DNA from: Actinospineispora eucalypti
GTDB taxonomy: Bacteria; Actinomycetota; Actinomycetes; Mycobacteriales; Pseudonocardiaceae
DNA length: 64,000 bases
Reading direction: 5' to 3'
Assembly (NCBI GenBank): GCA_014208095.1
Contig: JACHMT010000002.1
Location: forward strand, 1,240,001-1,304,000
The notes under the pieces are model-generated. The model was not told the DNA's origin. It ran no database searches and saw only the letters and a list, made by a program, of their open reading frames with translations. The translations under genes and the position numbers were made by a program. Position 1 is the stretch's first letter. Each line of letters begins with the position of its first letter. Below, piece after piece: positions 7,973-16,295 of the stretch.

Positions 7973-9306
7973 TGTCCCTGGAAACCCACACCGTGCGCCT
8001 GCCCGAGTTCGTCGACGACCGGCCGGTCGGCCGGTTCCAGTACGGCGTGATCGGCCTGTGCGGGCTGGTCATGTTCCTGGACGGCTTCGACACCCAGGCG
8101 ATCAGCTACGCCGCGCCGCACATCGCCAAGGAATGGGGCCTGACCAGCGCGGTCCTCGGCCCGGTCTTCTCCTCGGCGCTGGTCGGGCTGATGATCGGGT
8201 ACCTGGCGCTGTCCCCGCTCTCCGACCGGTTCGGCCACCGCCGGATGATCATCGTGGCCACGGCGGCATTCGCCGTGTGCACCCTAGGCGCGGTCTGGGC
8301 CGGCGGGGTCGAGGAGCTGATGGTGCTGCGCTTCCTCACCGGGCTGGGCCTGAGGGCCGCGGCACCCAGCTGTGTCGCGCTCACCGGCGAGTTCAGCCCC
8401 AAACGGCTGCGCGCCACGTTCGTGCTGGTCATCTACTGCGGGTTCTCCCTGGGGTTCGTGGTCGCCGGGCTGGTCGCCGGGTGGCTGATCCCGGCGCACG
8501 GCTGGCGGTCGGTGTTCTGGGTCGGCGCGCTGCTGCCGCTGGCGCTGGTGCCGCTACTGGTGCTGTTCCTGCCGGAGTCGCCCGTGCACCTGATCCGCCG
8601 GGGCGCCGACCGGGAACGGATCGCCGGGGTGTTCCGCCGGATCGACCCCTCGCTGCCCGGCGAGCCGGCGTTCGCCGCGCCCGCCGAGGACACCGGCCGG
8701 CGCGCCGCGCTGAGCAGCCTTTTCACCCGCCACCGGGTGCTGGGCACCGCGCTGCTCTGGTTCGTGTTCGCGATCAACCTCGGCGAGTTCTACGCCCTGC
8801 AGAGCTGGCTGCCCACCATGCTCACCGACCTGGGGCACGCGATGAGCACCGTCGTCGCGGCCACCACGCTGACCACGGTCGGCGGGATCGCCGCCGCCTT
8901 CGTCACCGGGCCGGCCATGGACCGGCTCGGCGCGTACCGCACGCTCGGGGTGTTCTACCTGGCCGGCGCGGTGTTCGTGGCGGCGACCGGGCTCGCGTTC
9001 GGCGCGCCGCTGTGGCTGCTCATGACCGCCAACTTCCTGGCCGGCTGCGCGATCAGCGGCGGGCAGAAGAGCCTGATCGCGCTGGCGGCGGTGTTCTACC
9101 CGGCCTCCATCCGGTCCACCGGGGTGGGCTGGGCGCTGGGCATCGGGCGGGTGGGCGGAATTCTCGGGCCGATCGTGGTGGGCGGGGCGCTGGCCGCGCA
9201 GTGGTCCGCGCGTGGCATCTTCCTGGCCATGGCCGTGCCGGTGCTCGCCGCCGGGCTGGCCGTCCTGTTCCTGCACCGCCGGTACGCTGAGGAGGCCCCC
9301 ACGTGA
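7969..9306 (+). CDS. MFS transporter, aromatic acid:H+ symporter family (probable terephthalate importer)
   Basis: 445 residues with about 12 membrane segments. The first helix ends with MFLDGFDTQAISYAAP, the acidic motif typical of aromatic acid/H+ symporters such as PcaK, and the loop 2-3 motif is SPLSDRFGHRRM. Its place inside the terephthalate operon parallels tpaK of Rhodococcus, so terephthalate is the likely substrate. ATG 7969 overlaps the tphA1 stop (ATGA), and its own stop overlaps the GTG of the following hydrolase. In the first half, GLGLRAAAPSCVALTGEF departs from the usual GLGLGGALP form, but no frame damage is visible. Confidence 0.88.
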   Translation: MMSLETHTVRLPEFVDDRPVGRFQYGVIGLCGLVMFLDGFDTQAISYAAPHIAKEWGLTSAVLGPVFSSALVGLMIGYLALSPLSDRFGHRRMIIVATAAFAVCTLGAVWAGGVEELMVLRFLTGLGLRAAAPSCVALTGEFSPKRLRATFVLVIYCGFSLGFVVAGLVAGWLIPAHGWRSVFWVGALLPLALVPLLVLFLPESPVHLIRRGADRERIAGVFRRIDPSLPGEPAFAAPAEDTGRRAALSSLFTRHRVLGTALLWFVFAINLGEFYALQSWLPTMLTDLGHAMSTVVAATTLTTVGGIAAAFVTGPAMDRLGAYRTLGVFYLAGAVFVAATGLAFGAPLWLLMTANFLAGCAISGGQKSLIALAAVFYPASIRSTGVGWALGIGRVGGILGPIVVGGALAAQWSARGIFLAMAVPVLAAGLAVLFLHRRYAEEAPT

Positions 9307-9983
9307 GCACGTTCGTCCTGGTACACGGCGCCTGGTGCGACGGTTCGGTCTGGCGGCAGGTGACCCCGCCGCTCACCGCGGCCGGCCACCGGGCGGAACC
9401 GATCGCCGGGCTGCCCAGCGGCGGCCCCGAGCTGGCCGACCTGGCCGCCGACGCCAAGCACGTGCGGGCGGTGGTGGACGGCCTGCCCGAGGGCGAGGAC
9501 GTGGTGCTGGTCGGCCACTCCTACGGCGGGATGGTGATCACCGAGCTGGCCGACCACCCCCGGGTCCGGCACAGCGTCTATCTGGCCGCGTTCCTGCCCG
9601 GCGCCGGTGAGTCGATCATGGATCTGCGCTCCGAGCACACCGTCGAATGGGTCGTCCCGGCCCCGGCCGGCGCCGCGCTGCGGGTCACCGGCGACCCGGA
9701 GGTGGCCCAGCTGGTGATGGCCGCCGACCTGCCGGCCGACCGGTTCGCGGAGTTCTTCGCCGGTCTGCGCCAGCAGTCGATCGCCAGCTTCACCAGCCCC
9801 AGTGGTGCGCCCGCCCGGCACCACCCGGTGACCTACCTGCTGTGCTCCCGGGACGAGTCCATCCTGCCGGCGAACCAGGAGCGGATGGCCGCCGGCGCGG
9901 ACCGGGTGCACCGGCTGGACGCCGGGCACATGGTGATGCTCTCCCGCCCGACGGAGGTCGCGGAGCTGCTGCTCGGCGTGTGA
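9303..9983 (+). CDS. Alpha/beta hydrolase (esterase-like) in the terephthalate operon
   Basis: 226 residues, a compact alpha/beta hydrolase of the salicylate-esterase/EstC type. Oxyanion motif VHGAWCDGSVW; nucleophile elbow GHSYGG with Ser73; acid Asp184 (CSRDESILP); His209 (DAGHMVM). GTG 9303 overlaps the transporter stop, so it is co-translated with the tph genes. A plausible role is hydrolysis of terephthalate or related aryl-carboxylate monoesters to feed the dioxygenase (inference from position only). It lacks the lid and signal peptide of secreted MHETase/PETase, so it would act inside the cell after uptake. Confidence 0.8.
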   Translation: MSTFVLVHGAWCDGSVWRQVTPPLTAAGHRAEPIAGLPSGGPELADLAADAKHVRAVVDGLPEGEDVVLVGHSYGGMVITELADHPRVRHSVYLAAFLPGAGESIMDLRSEHTVEWVVPAPAGAALRVTGDPEVAQLVMAADLPADRFAEFFAGLRQQSIASFTSPSGAPARHHPVTYLLCSRDESILPANQERMAAGADRVHRLDAGHMVMLSRPTEVAELLLGV

Positions 9984-10022
9984 TGCTGGCCATACCCGGA
10001 CCTCAATGTGGAGGAGAACCCC

Positions 10023-11186
10023 GTGTCCCGTCTTCGTTTCGGCATCTTCATGGCCCCGTTCCACTCGCCCGTCGGCCAGGACCCGATCTCCGCCTACGAA
10101 CGTGACCTGGATGTGCTGCGGCTGCTGGACAGGTACGGCTACGACGAAGCCTGGATCGGCGAGCACCACTCCTGCGGACACGAGATCATCCCCGACCCGA
10201 TGATCTTCATCGCGCACGCGGCCAACCACACCCGGCACATCAAGCTGGGTACCGGGGTGGTCTCGCTGCCGTACCACAACCCGCTGTGGGTGGCCGATCG
10301 CGCGATCTTCCTCGACCACCTCACCCGGGGCCGGTTCATGCTCGGCCTCGGGCCGGGCGCACTGCCCACCGACGCCACGATGATCGGCATTACCCTGGAG
10401 GAGCAGCGCGGCGCGCTGGAGCACGACACCGACGTGCTGATGGCGCTGTTGCGCGGCGAGACGGTCTCCGCGCAGACCAACCGGTACACCCTGGTGGACG
10501 CCCGAACCCAGTTGGTCCCGTACAGCGACTTCGACGTCTCGGTCGCGGCGATCGCCTCACCGACCGGGCCGAGGACGGCCGCCAAGAACGGGCTCGGGCT
10601 GCTGTCGGTGGGCGCCACCGCCCGCGAGGGTTTCGACGCGCTGGCCCTGCACTGGGACGTGATGGAGCAGCGCGCCCCGGAGTTCGGCCACCGGGCGGAC
10701 CGGTCGAAGTGGCGGCTGGTCGGCCCGATGCACCTCGCGGACACCCGTGAGCAGGCCATCGAGGATGCCCGCTTCGGCCTGGACGCGTTCTGCGAGTACA
10801 CGCAGGAGGTGGTGGCCGCGCCGCACTTCCGGGCCGCCGGCAGCACCTTCGACGAGCGGGTGGCCTGGGTGAACGAGACCGGGCTCGGCGTGATCGGCAC
10901 CCCGGCGGACGCGATCGCGCAGATCGAACGGCTGGACAAGCAGTCCGGCGGCTTCGGCGCCTACCTGCTGATGCACCACGAGTGGGCCAACCCGGAGGCC
11001 ACGGCCAAGAGCTACGAGCTGTTCGCCCGGTACGTCAAGCCCCGGTTCCAGGGCTCCACCGAACGGCTGGAGCGGGCCGAGCAGTTCGGCCGGTCCCGCT
11101 GGCAGGAGCTGGACCAGCGGCAGGCCAACGCCATCCAGGAGGCGACCGACCGCCACCAGAAGGAGCGCGCCGAGGCCGGCGGCTGA
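10023..11186 (+). CDS. Luciferase-like (LLM-class) flavin-dependent monooxygenase
   Basis: 387 residues of the bacterial luciferase TIM-barrel family: RFGIFMAPFHSPVGQ at the start, YGYDEAWIGEHHSCG, IKLGTGVVSLPYHNPL, and GRFMLGLGPGALPTD. The profile is closest to limonene 1,2-monooxygenase-like members that use reduced FMN from a separate reductase. GTG 10023 is chosen because GGAGGAG lies at 10011-10017. It follows the hydrolase gene by 39 bp and is probably the last gene of the terephthalate transcript, although no step of known terephthalate catabolism needs it. Substrate unknown. No partner flavin reductase is adjacent. Confidence 0.85.
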   Translation: MSRLRFGIFMAPFHSPVGQDPISAYERDLDVLRLLDRYGYDEAWIGEHHSCGHEIIPDPMIFIAHAANHTRHIKLGTGVVSLPYHNPLWVADRAIFLDHLTRGRFMLGLGPGALPTDATMIGITLEEQRGALEHDTDVLMALLRGETVSAQTNRYTLVDARTQLVPYSDFDVSVAAIASPTGPRTAAKNGLGLLSVGATAREGFDALALHWDVMEQRAPEFGHRADRSKWRLVGPMHLADTREQAIEDARFGLDAFCEYTQEVVAAPHFRAAGSTFDERVAWVNETGLGVIGTPADAIAQIERLDKQSGGFGAYLLMHHEWANPEATAKSYELFARYVKPRFQGSTERLERAEQFGRSRWQELDQRQANAIQEATDRHQKERAEAGG

Positions 11187-11222
11187 GCGCCCGGACCAGG
11201 GAGCCGACCGCGTCGGTCCGCG

Positions 11223-12005
11223 TCAGCGGCCCTGGAAGTTGGCCTCCCGCCGCTCGACGAAGGACTGGATGCCTTCCTTGAAGTCCTCGGAGGCGAACAC
11301 CTGCGCCCGGATCGCCGGGATCTCCGCGATGGCCGCGCGTTCGGCGGCCTCCAGGTAGGAACGGGCCGCCCGCTTGGTAGCCCGCAGCCCCAGCGGGGCG
11401 TTCTTGCAGATCGCCCGGGCCAGCTCGAGCGCGCGGTCGATGTGGCGGCCGTACGGCACGACCTCCTGCACGAAGCCGAGCTCCAGTGCGCGCTCGGCAT
11501 CGAACTCGTCGCACAGCATCAGGTGGTACATCGCGTTGCCCCAGCCGGTCCTGGCCAGGTAGCGGAAGTGGGCGCCGCCGAGCGGGGCGATGCCCCGCCG
11601 GGACTCGATCTGGGCGAACCGGGCGGTGTCGGCGGCAACCACTATGTCGGCGGCCAGCGCGATCTCGATCCCGACCGTGAAGGTGATCCCCTGCACCACG
11701 GCGACCACCGGCTTGTCGGTGCGCCGCCCCAGCCCGAACGGGTCAACCTTGTCCTCGGGGACGCCCTTCCAGGTCGCGTCCGGCCCGAAGAACTTGGGCA
11801 TGTCCAGGCCGCCGGTGGTGTGTTCACCGGCCGAGCAGAGCACCGCCACCCACAGGCCGTCGTCCTCGTCGAACGTGGTCAGGTGGGTGGCCAGCTGGTC
11901 CATCATGTCGGGGCTGTAGGCGTTGCGCTTCGCCTGGTTGTCGACGGTGATCACGGCGATGTGCCCGTCGGTGGCCATGGTGACCTTGCCCGGCTGCTGG
12001 GTCAT
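11223..12005 (-). CDS. Enoyl-CoA hydratase/isomerase family protein
   Basis: 260 residues of the crotonase fold. The oxyanion-hole regions are SAGEHTTGGLDM and VVAVVQGITFTVGIEIALAADIV, followed by ESRRGIAPLGGAHFRY. The usual second catalytic Glu is not obvious (RRGIAPLGG where many hydratases have E-x-G-x-x-P-x-x-G), so the reaction could be hydration, isomerisation or another crotonase chemistry. Start at ATG 12005 follows GGTTCCTCC-type sequence on the minus strand. It faces the flavin monooxygenase gene convergently and has its own promoter with a palindrome (12022-12036). Confidence 0.85.
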   Translation of the reverse strand: MTQQPGKVTMATDGHIAVITVDNQAKRNAYSPDMMDQLATHLTTFDEDDGLWVAVLCSAGEHTTGGLDMPKFFGPDATWKGVPEDKVDPFGLGRRTDKPVVAVVQGITFTVGIEIALAADIVVAADTARFAQIESRRGIAPLGGAHFRYLARTGWGNAMYHLMLCDEFDAERALELGFVQEVVPYGRHIDRALELARAICKNAPLGLRATKRAARSYLEAAERAAIAEIPAIRAQVFASEDFKEGIQSFVERREANFQGR

Positions 12006-12021
12006 GGAGGAACCGTATCGA

Positions 12022-12036
12022 GTTGAGTTTCTCAAC
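12022..12036. promoter_or_regulatory. Palindrome GTTGAGTTTCTCAAC upstream of the hydratase gene
   Basis: Perfect 6-bp arms (GTTGAG/CTCAAC) around TTT, 17 bp before the start codon; a wider pair GAGTTG...CAACTC surrounds it. The position fits a repressor site for the hydratase gene; the regulator is unknown. Confidence 0.55.
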
Positions 12037-12086
12037 GCAACTCAGAGCGAATGTCACATTCCGGCGGGCCGTCCGGTCTATTGGCC

Positions 12087-12524
12087 ATGAGCATCAGCGG
12101 TCAGCGGGCGGTCACGGCGGTACTCGGCCTTTCGGCGGCGTTCGTCGGGCTGTGGGCGCAGTTCGCGCCGATGTCGTTCTACGAGTCCTTTCCGCTTCCC
12201 GGACGGCACTGGGTGTCCGGCATCGGCGCCTACAACGAGCACCTCATCCGTGATGTGGGCGGCCTGTACCTGGCGCTGTTGACGATCAGCGCCTGGGCGG
12301 TGCTGAGGCCGCGCCGGGAGACGTTCCGGCTGGCCGGGGCGGCGTGGTTCGTGTTCAGCCTCCCCCACCTGGTGTTCCACCTGTTCCATTTGCAAGGCCT
12401 GCCGGCCATCGACCAGGTCGGGAACGTGGTCGCCCTCGGCGGCACCCTGGTCCTGGCGTTCCTGCTGCTCCTGGTGGACCACTCGGCGACCAGGGCCGGT
12501 TCGTCGGCGCCGCCGAAGGTGTAG
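12087..12524 (+). CDS. Small four-helix membrane protein, unknown function
   Basis: 145 residues with four predicted membrane segments: about 8-28 (VTAVLGLSAAFVGLWAQF), 52-70 (VGGLYLALLTISAWAVL), 80-98 (AAWFVFSLPHLVFHLFHL) and 108-128 (VVALGGTLVLAFLLLLV). A conserved-looking HLIRDVGGLYLAL and FSLPHLVFHLFH suggest a DoxX/DUF4345-like small membrane family, but I cannot assign it. Start at ATG 12087 places the first helix near the N terminus; an upstream ATG at 12051 would add an atypical leader. It is divergent from the hydratase gene and converges with the TetR gene. Confidence 0.7.
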   Translation: MSISGQRAVTAVLGLSAAFVGLWAQFAPMSFYESFPLPGRHWVSGIGAYNEHLIRDVGGLYLALLTISAWAVLRPRRETFRLAGAAWFVFSLPHLVFHLFHLQGLPAIDQVGNVVALGGTLVLAFLLLLVDHSATRAGSSAPPKV

Positions 12525-12641
12525 GCGGGCGAGACGACCGGCTCGGCCTTCTCGACGTGCACCAGTACCGCCTCGAAGGCCGGGTAACCAAGCCCGTTCA
12601 GGTCGAGCGAAGGGCGCACACGTCACTCCGGTTGCCTGCCA

Positions 12642-12714
12642 AACCATGGTCAACAGGACATGGGGGTCGCCCCGGGGCACCTGAAGCGGCCCTCATGTCC
12701 TGTTGACCATGGTT
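12642..12714. terminator. Perfect 21-bp inverted repeat, possible bidirectional terminator
   Basis: Arms 12642-12662 (starts AACCATGGTCAACAGG) and 12694-12714 are exact reverse complements, with a 31-base loop whose flanks are also partly complementary. The repeat lies between convergent genes, as expected for a terminator, but has no T-run and could equally be an insertion-derived palindrome. Confidence 0.5.
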
Positions 12715-12788
12715 CGGGCCGGTGCCCGGCTCGCCGGCCGAGGCAACGAACGCAACGGCCGCCACCCAAGGCCACAACAGCCCCCGCG

Positions 12789-12817
12789 GCCGTCCAAGCG
12801 ATCTCTGAACCGGCACC
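12789..12817 (-). repeat. Dispersed repeat, copy 2
   Basis: On the minus strand it reads GGTGCCGGTTCAGAGATCGC then TTGGACGGC. Similarity to copy 3 continues more weakly for about 40 further bases (GGCCGTTGCGTTCG versus GGCCCGTTGCCTTGCG). Confidence 0.65.
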
Positions 12818-12904
12818 GCACCCGGAGGCCACGCTCCTGCGCACCGGCGGGTCGTCGTAAACCAGGTTGGCGCGCCGCACGAACCGGGCTTCGGCCAGCC
12901 GGGG

Positions 12905-13501
12905 TCAGGGGCTCAGGGAGGCGGTGAGTGTGCCGGCCATCTGCCGGCCCAGTTCCTCCGGGGTCTGCGGACCATCCGGGCGGTACCACTTGTAACACCA
13001 GTTCACCGCGCCGAGGCACATGTTCACGTACACCTTCGGCGCCATCCCCAGCCGCACCCTCGGGTGTTCCTCGAGGTGCCGCTCCAGGGCGGCCACGAAG
13101 AAGCGCTCGAAGGCGCGGCGGCGGCGCAGGACCTCCTCGGCCAGCTCGGCGGGCAGCTCGTGCTCCTCCTCGAAGCAGACCTTCAGGAGTGCCTGGTGTT
13201 CGCAGGTGTAGACCACTCGGGCGGCGATCAGGTCGCGGACGGCGTCCAGCGGGGAGGCCGCGTCGGCGACCGTGCGGCGGGCCAGCACCAGGCTCTCGTC
13301 CAGCACGTCCGAGTAGATCCGCACCAGCAGCTCTTCCTTGCTGCGGAAGTAGTGGTAGAGGGTCGGCTTGGACAGCCCGACCGCCGCCGCGATCTCGTTC
13401 ATCGAGGTGGCCCGGAAGCCGCGCCGGCTGAAGATGTGCGCGGACGTCGAGGTGACCCGCGCGCGCTGCTGGTCGGCGCGGCTCACCGCCGTCTCGGTCA
13501 T
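12905..13501 (-). CDS. TetR/AcrR-family regulator of the acyl-CoA operon
   Basis: 198 residues. N-terminal helix-turn-helix (IFSRRGFRATSMNEIAAAVG then LSKPTLYHYFRSKEELL), then an all-helical ligand domain resembling those of fatty-acyl-CoA-sensing TetR proteins. ATG 13501 gives the normal length, preceded by a good AGGAGGTG. It is divergent from the acyl-CoA dehydrogenase gene, with two palindromes in the 109-bp gap, so it probably represses that operon and itself. A CoA thioester is the likely inducer (inference). Confidence 0.88.
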   Translation of the reverse strand: MTETAVSRADQQRARVTSTSAHIFSRRGFRATSMNEIAAAVGLSKPTLYHYFRSKEELLVRIYSDVLDESLVLARRTVADAASPLDAVRDLIAARVVYTCEHQALLKVCFEEEHELPAELAEEVLRRRRAFERFFVAALERHLEEHPRVRLGMAPKVYVNMCLGAVNWCYKWYRPDGPQTPEELGRQMAGTLTASLSP

Positions 13502-13516
13502 GCCCACCTCCTGTCC

Positions 13517-13529
13517 GTACGGACCGTAC
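13517..13529. promoter_or_regulatory. Palindrome GTACGGACCGTAC near the TetR start
   Basis: Perfect 6-bp arms around a central A, 16 bp upstream of the regulator's start codon. It is placed for autoregulation. Confidence 0.55.
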
Positions 13530-13563
13530 TTGACACAACCGGCGCCATCCGACTCTACTGATT

Positions 13564-13577
13564 CGACCGCCCGGTCG
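13564..13577. promoter_or_regulatory. TetR-type operator CGACCGCCCGGTCG
   Basis: Perfect inverted repeat CGACCG-CC-CGGTCG, 34 bp before the acyl-CoA dehydrogenase start. The CGACCG/CGGTCG form is common for TetR repressors in actinomycetes. Confidence 0.7.
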
Positions 13578-13610
13578 GTCGGGAAATTCGGGAGCGCGCT
13601 CGGAGGCAGC

Positions 13611-14735
13611 ATGAGCTGGGAGCTCGACCAGGTTCACCAGGACTTTCAGGCCAGCTGCCGAGCCTTCGTGGACCGGCAGGTGCGCCCGCTGGTCGACCAG
13701 GCCGAGTCCGCCGGCGAGTTTCCCGGCGAGCTGTGGAAGCAGTTCGGCGCCGCCGGGTTCCTCGGCCTGGTGAACCCTGGAGAGGACGGTGGCGCGCTCG
13801 CGGTGGCGCTGCTCGCCGAGGAGCTGGCCCGGGCCAGCGGGGGCATCGCGGTCACCGCGCTGGTCAGCGCGTACATGGCCGCGCCCCACCTGGTCCGGCA
13901 CGGCACCGCCGCGCAGCGGGACCGCTGGACGACGCCGCTCACCGCGGGAGAGGCGGTGGCGGCGATCGCGGTCACCGAGCCGGGCACCGGCTCGGACGTG
14001 GCCAGGGTGGCCACCACCGCGCGGCGCACCGACCGGGGCTGGGTGCTGAACGGCCGGAAGATGTTCATCACCAACGCCGGGCTGGCCGACCTGATCGTCG
14101 TGGCCGCCCGCACCGGGGCACCCGGGCGACAGGGGCTGAGCCTGTTCCTGGTCGAGCGCGGCACACCCGGCCTGAGCCTGGGCAACCCGCTGTCGAAGAT
14201 GGGCTGGCACGCCTCGGACACCCGCGAGGTGCTGCTGGACGACGTGGCGCTCCCGCTGGACGCGCTGCTCGGCGCGGAGAACCGGGGCTTCTACCAGATC
14301 ATGGAGGGGTTCCAGCTGGAACGCGTCGCGCTGGCCGCCATGGGGATCGGGCACGCCGCCGAATGCCTCGACCTGGCCGGCGACTACGCCCGCCGGCGGG
14401 AGGCGTTCGGCGAACCGCTGACCGCACTGCAGACCGTCCGGCACCGGCTGGCCGACATGGAGGTGCGGCTGGAGGCGGCCCGGCTGGTGACCTACCAGGC
14501 CGCCGCCCGGCTGGACTCCGGGCACCCGGAGGCGGGGCGCGCGGTGGCCCGGGCGAAGTACCTGGCGGCGATCGCCGCCAACCAGATCGTGGACGACGCG
14601 GTGCAGCTGTTCGGCGGCGCCGGGTTCGTCGAGGAGTCCGCGGTGGCCCGGCACTACCGGGACGCCCGGATCCTGCGCATCGGCGGCGGCACCGACGAGA
14701 TCCAGCTGGAGATCCTGACCCGGGGCATGGCGTGA
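13611..14735 (+). CDS. Acyl-CoA dehydrogenase (isovaleryl/long-chain type catalytic base)
   Basis: 374 residues with the full ACAD fold: ACAD signature IAVTEPGTGSDVA, substrate loop GRKMFITNAG, and REAFGEPL before the C-terminal helical bundle. The end reads IGGGTDEIQLEIL, with Gly where medium-chain enzymes have the catalytic Glu. Instead FQLERVALA carries Glu237 at the place used by isovaleryl-CoA and long-chain acyl-CoA dehydrogenases, suggesting a branched substrate. GGAGG precedes ATG 13611. The gene starts a three-gene operon; its stop overlaps the GTG of the carboxyltransferase gene. Confidence 0.9.
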   Translation: MSWELDQVHQDFQASCRAFVDRQVRPLVDQAESAGEFPGELWKQFGAAGFLGLVNPGEDGGALAVALLAEELARASGGIAVTALVSAYMAAPHLVRHGTAAQRDRWTTPLTAGEAVAAIAVTEPGTGSDVARVATTARRTDRGWVLNGRKMFITNAGLADLIVVAARTGAPGRQGLSLFLVERGTPGLSLGNPLSKMGWHASDTREVLLDDVALPLDALLGAENRGFYQIMEGFQLERVALAAMGIGHAAECLDLAGDYARRREAFGEPLTALQTVRHRLADMEVRLEAARLVTYQAAARLDSGHPEAGRAVARAKYLAAIAANQIVDDAVQLFGGAGFVEESAVARHYRDARILRIGGGTDEIQLEILTRGMA

Positions 14736-16273
14736 GCGCCCAGACCGAGAACGGCGCACCCACCCGAGCCGACGTAGCCGATGCCGCGAGCCGCGCGCGC
14801 CGGGGCGGCGACCCGGCGCGCTGGCCGGACAAGCTCCCGGTGCGGGACCGCCTGGCGGTCCTGTTCGACCCCGGCACCTTCGTCGAGGACGGGCTGCTGG
14901 CCGGCGCGGCCGACGCCGACGGAGGTCTGCCGGCCGACGGGGTGGTCACCGGGGTGGGCCGGGTGGACGGGCGCCCGGTGGCGGTGATCGCGCACGACTT
15001 CACCGTGAAGGCCGGTTCCTGGGGCGAGCTGACCTGCGAAAAGCAGATCCGCATCCTGGAGCGGGCGGACCGGGACCTGTTGCCGGTGGTCTACCTGGTC
15101 GACTCGGCCGGGGGCCGGCTGACCGACCAAATGGGCTTCTTCCCCGGCCGTCGCGGCGCCTCGGCGATCTTCAACCTGCAGGTCCGGCTGTCCGGGCGGG
15201 TGCCGCAGCTGTGCTGCCTGCACGGGCCGTCGGCGGCCGGCGGGGCGTACATGCCGGCGTTCTGCGACTGGGTCGGCATGGTGGCCGGGAACGCGTCCAT
15301 GTACCTGGCCAGCCCGCGCGTCGCGGAGAAGGTCACCGGGGAGCGCACCACGCTGGAGGCGATGGGCGGCGCGATGATGCACGCCGAGGTCTCCGGCTGC
15401 GGCGACGAGGTGTTCGACGCCGACTGGGAGGCGATCGCGGCGGCCCGCCTGCTGCTGTCCTACCTGCCCGACGACTTCCGGTCCGCCCCGGCCCGGAAGC
15501 CGGCGACCGACCCCGAGAAGGCCTGGCCGGCGGGCCTGATCCCGACCGACCCGAACGTCGCCTACGACGTGCGCGAAGTGGTCGACCGGGTGGTGGACGC
15601 CGGCACGTTCTTCGAGGTCAAGGCCCGCTGGGCGCAAGAGATGGTGGTCGGGCTGGCCCGGCTGGACGGCCGGGTGGTGGGCATCGTGGCCAACCAGCCG
15701 AAAGTGCGCAGCGGGGCGATCTTCGTCGACTCGGCCGACAAGGCCACCCGGTTCATCTCGCTGTGCGACGCGTTCAACGTCCCGCTGGTGTTCCTGCAGG
15801 ACGTGCCGGGATTCATGGTCGGGGTGGAGGTGGAACGGCAGGGCATCATCCGCCACGGCGCGAAGATGATCGCCGCGATGGCCTCCGCCGAGGTGCCGAA
15901 GTACACCGTGGTGCTGCGCAAGGCCTACGCCGCCGGCTACTACGCCATGTGTGCCCCGGGTTTCCAGCCGCGGGCCACGCTGGCCCTGCCGACCGCGACG
16001 ATCGGCCCGATGTCCGCCGAGGCCTCGGTCAACGCGGTGTACGCGAACAAGATCGCCGCCATCCAGGACGAGGCGGAACGGGCCGCGTTCGTGGCCGCCC
16101 GCACCGCCGAGCAGCGCGCCGACATCAACCTGCTGCGCATGGGCGGCGACCTGGTGGTCGACGCCGTGGTCGAGCCGGAACGCCTGCGCGGGGAGCTGTC
16201 CGCGCGCCTGGTCGACGCCGACCGCTGGAGCCGGGAGACCGGCCGCCGCCACCACCCGATCAGCCCCGTCTGA
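14732..16273 (+). CDS. Acyl-CoA carboxylase carboxyltransferase (beta) subunit
   Basis: 513 residues with two crotonase-like lobes. The acyl-CoA and biotin-binding glycine motifs are GPSAAGGAYMPAFCD in the first lobe and RKAYAAGYYAMCAPGF in the second; VVYLVDSAGGRLTDQ and FLQDVPGFMVGVEVE are standard for the family that includes methylcrotonyl-, geranyl- and propionyl-CoA carboxylases and glutaconyl-CoA decarboxylase. No biotin carboxylase or biotin carrier subunit is in the window, so a partner elsewhere is required if it is a carboxylase. GTG 14732 overlaps the dehydrogenase stop. With an isovaleryl-type dehydrogenase upstream, a methyl-branched acyl-CoA is a plausible substrate. Confidence 0.88.
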   Translation: MSAQTENGAPTRADVADAASRARRGGDPARWPDKLPVRDRLAVLFDPGTFVEDGLLAGAADADGGLPADGVVTGVGRVDGRPVAVIAHDFTVKAGSWGELTCEKQIRILERADRDLLPVVYLVDSAGGRLTDQMGFFPGRRGASAIFNLQVRLSGRVPQLCCLHGPSAAGGAYMPAFCDWVGMVAGNASMYLASPRVAEKVTGERTTLEAMGGAMMHAEVSGCGDEVFDADWEAIAAARLLLSYLPDDFRSAPARKPATDPEKAWPAGLIPTDPNVAYDVREVVDRVVDAGTFFEVKARWAQEMVVGLARLDGRVVGIVANQPKVRSGAIFVDSADKATRFISLCDAFNVPLVFLQDVPGFMVGVEVERQGIIRHGAKMIAAMASAEVPKYTVVLRKAYAAGYYAMCAPGFQPRATLALPTATIGPMSAEASVNAVYANKIAAIQDEAERAAFVAARTAEQRADINLLRMGGDLVVDAVVEPERLRGELSARLVDADRWSRETGRRHHPISPV

Positions 16274-16295
16274 CCCGCCACCCAGGAGGACGACG

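Larger units (their letters stand above)
12525..12904. other. 380-bp gene-free region between convergent genes
   Basis: No coding region is supported. It contains a strong inverted repeat (12642-12714) and a copy of the dispersed repeat (12789-12817, minus strand). Because both neighbouring genes point into it, it may act as a two-way transcription stop. Confidence 0.6.

Noticed and set aside
12660..12860. Small ORFs around the inverted repeat
   Set aside because: They are made of repeat-derived sequence (PSKRSLNRH-like translations recur at other repeat copies) and have no start signals.
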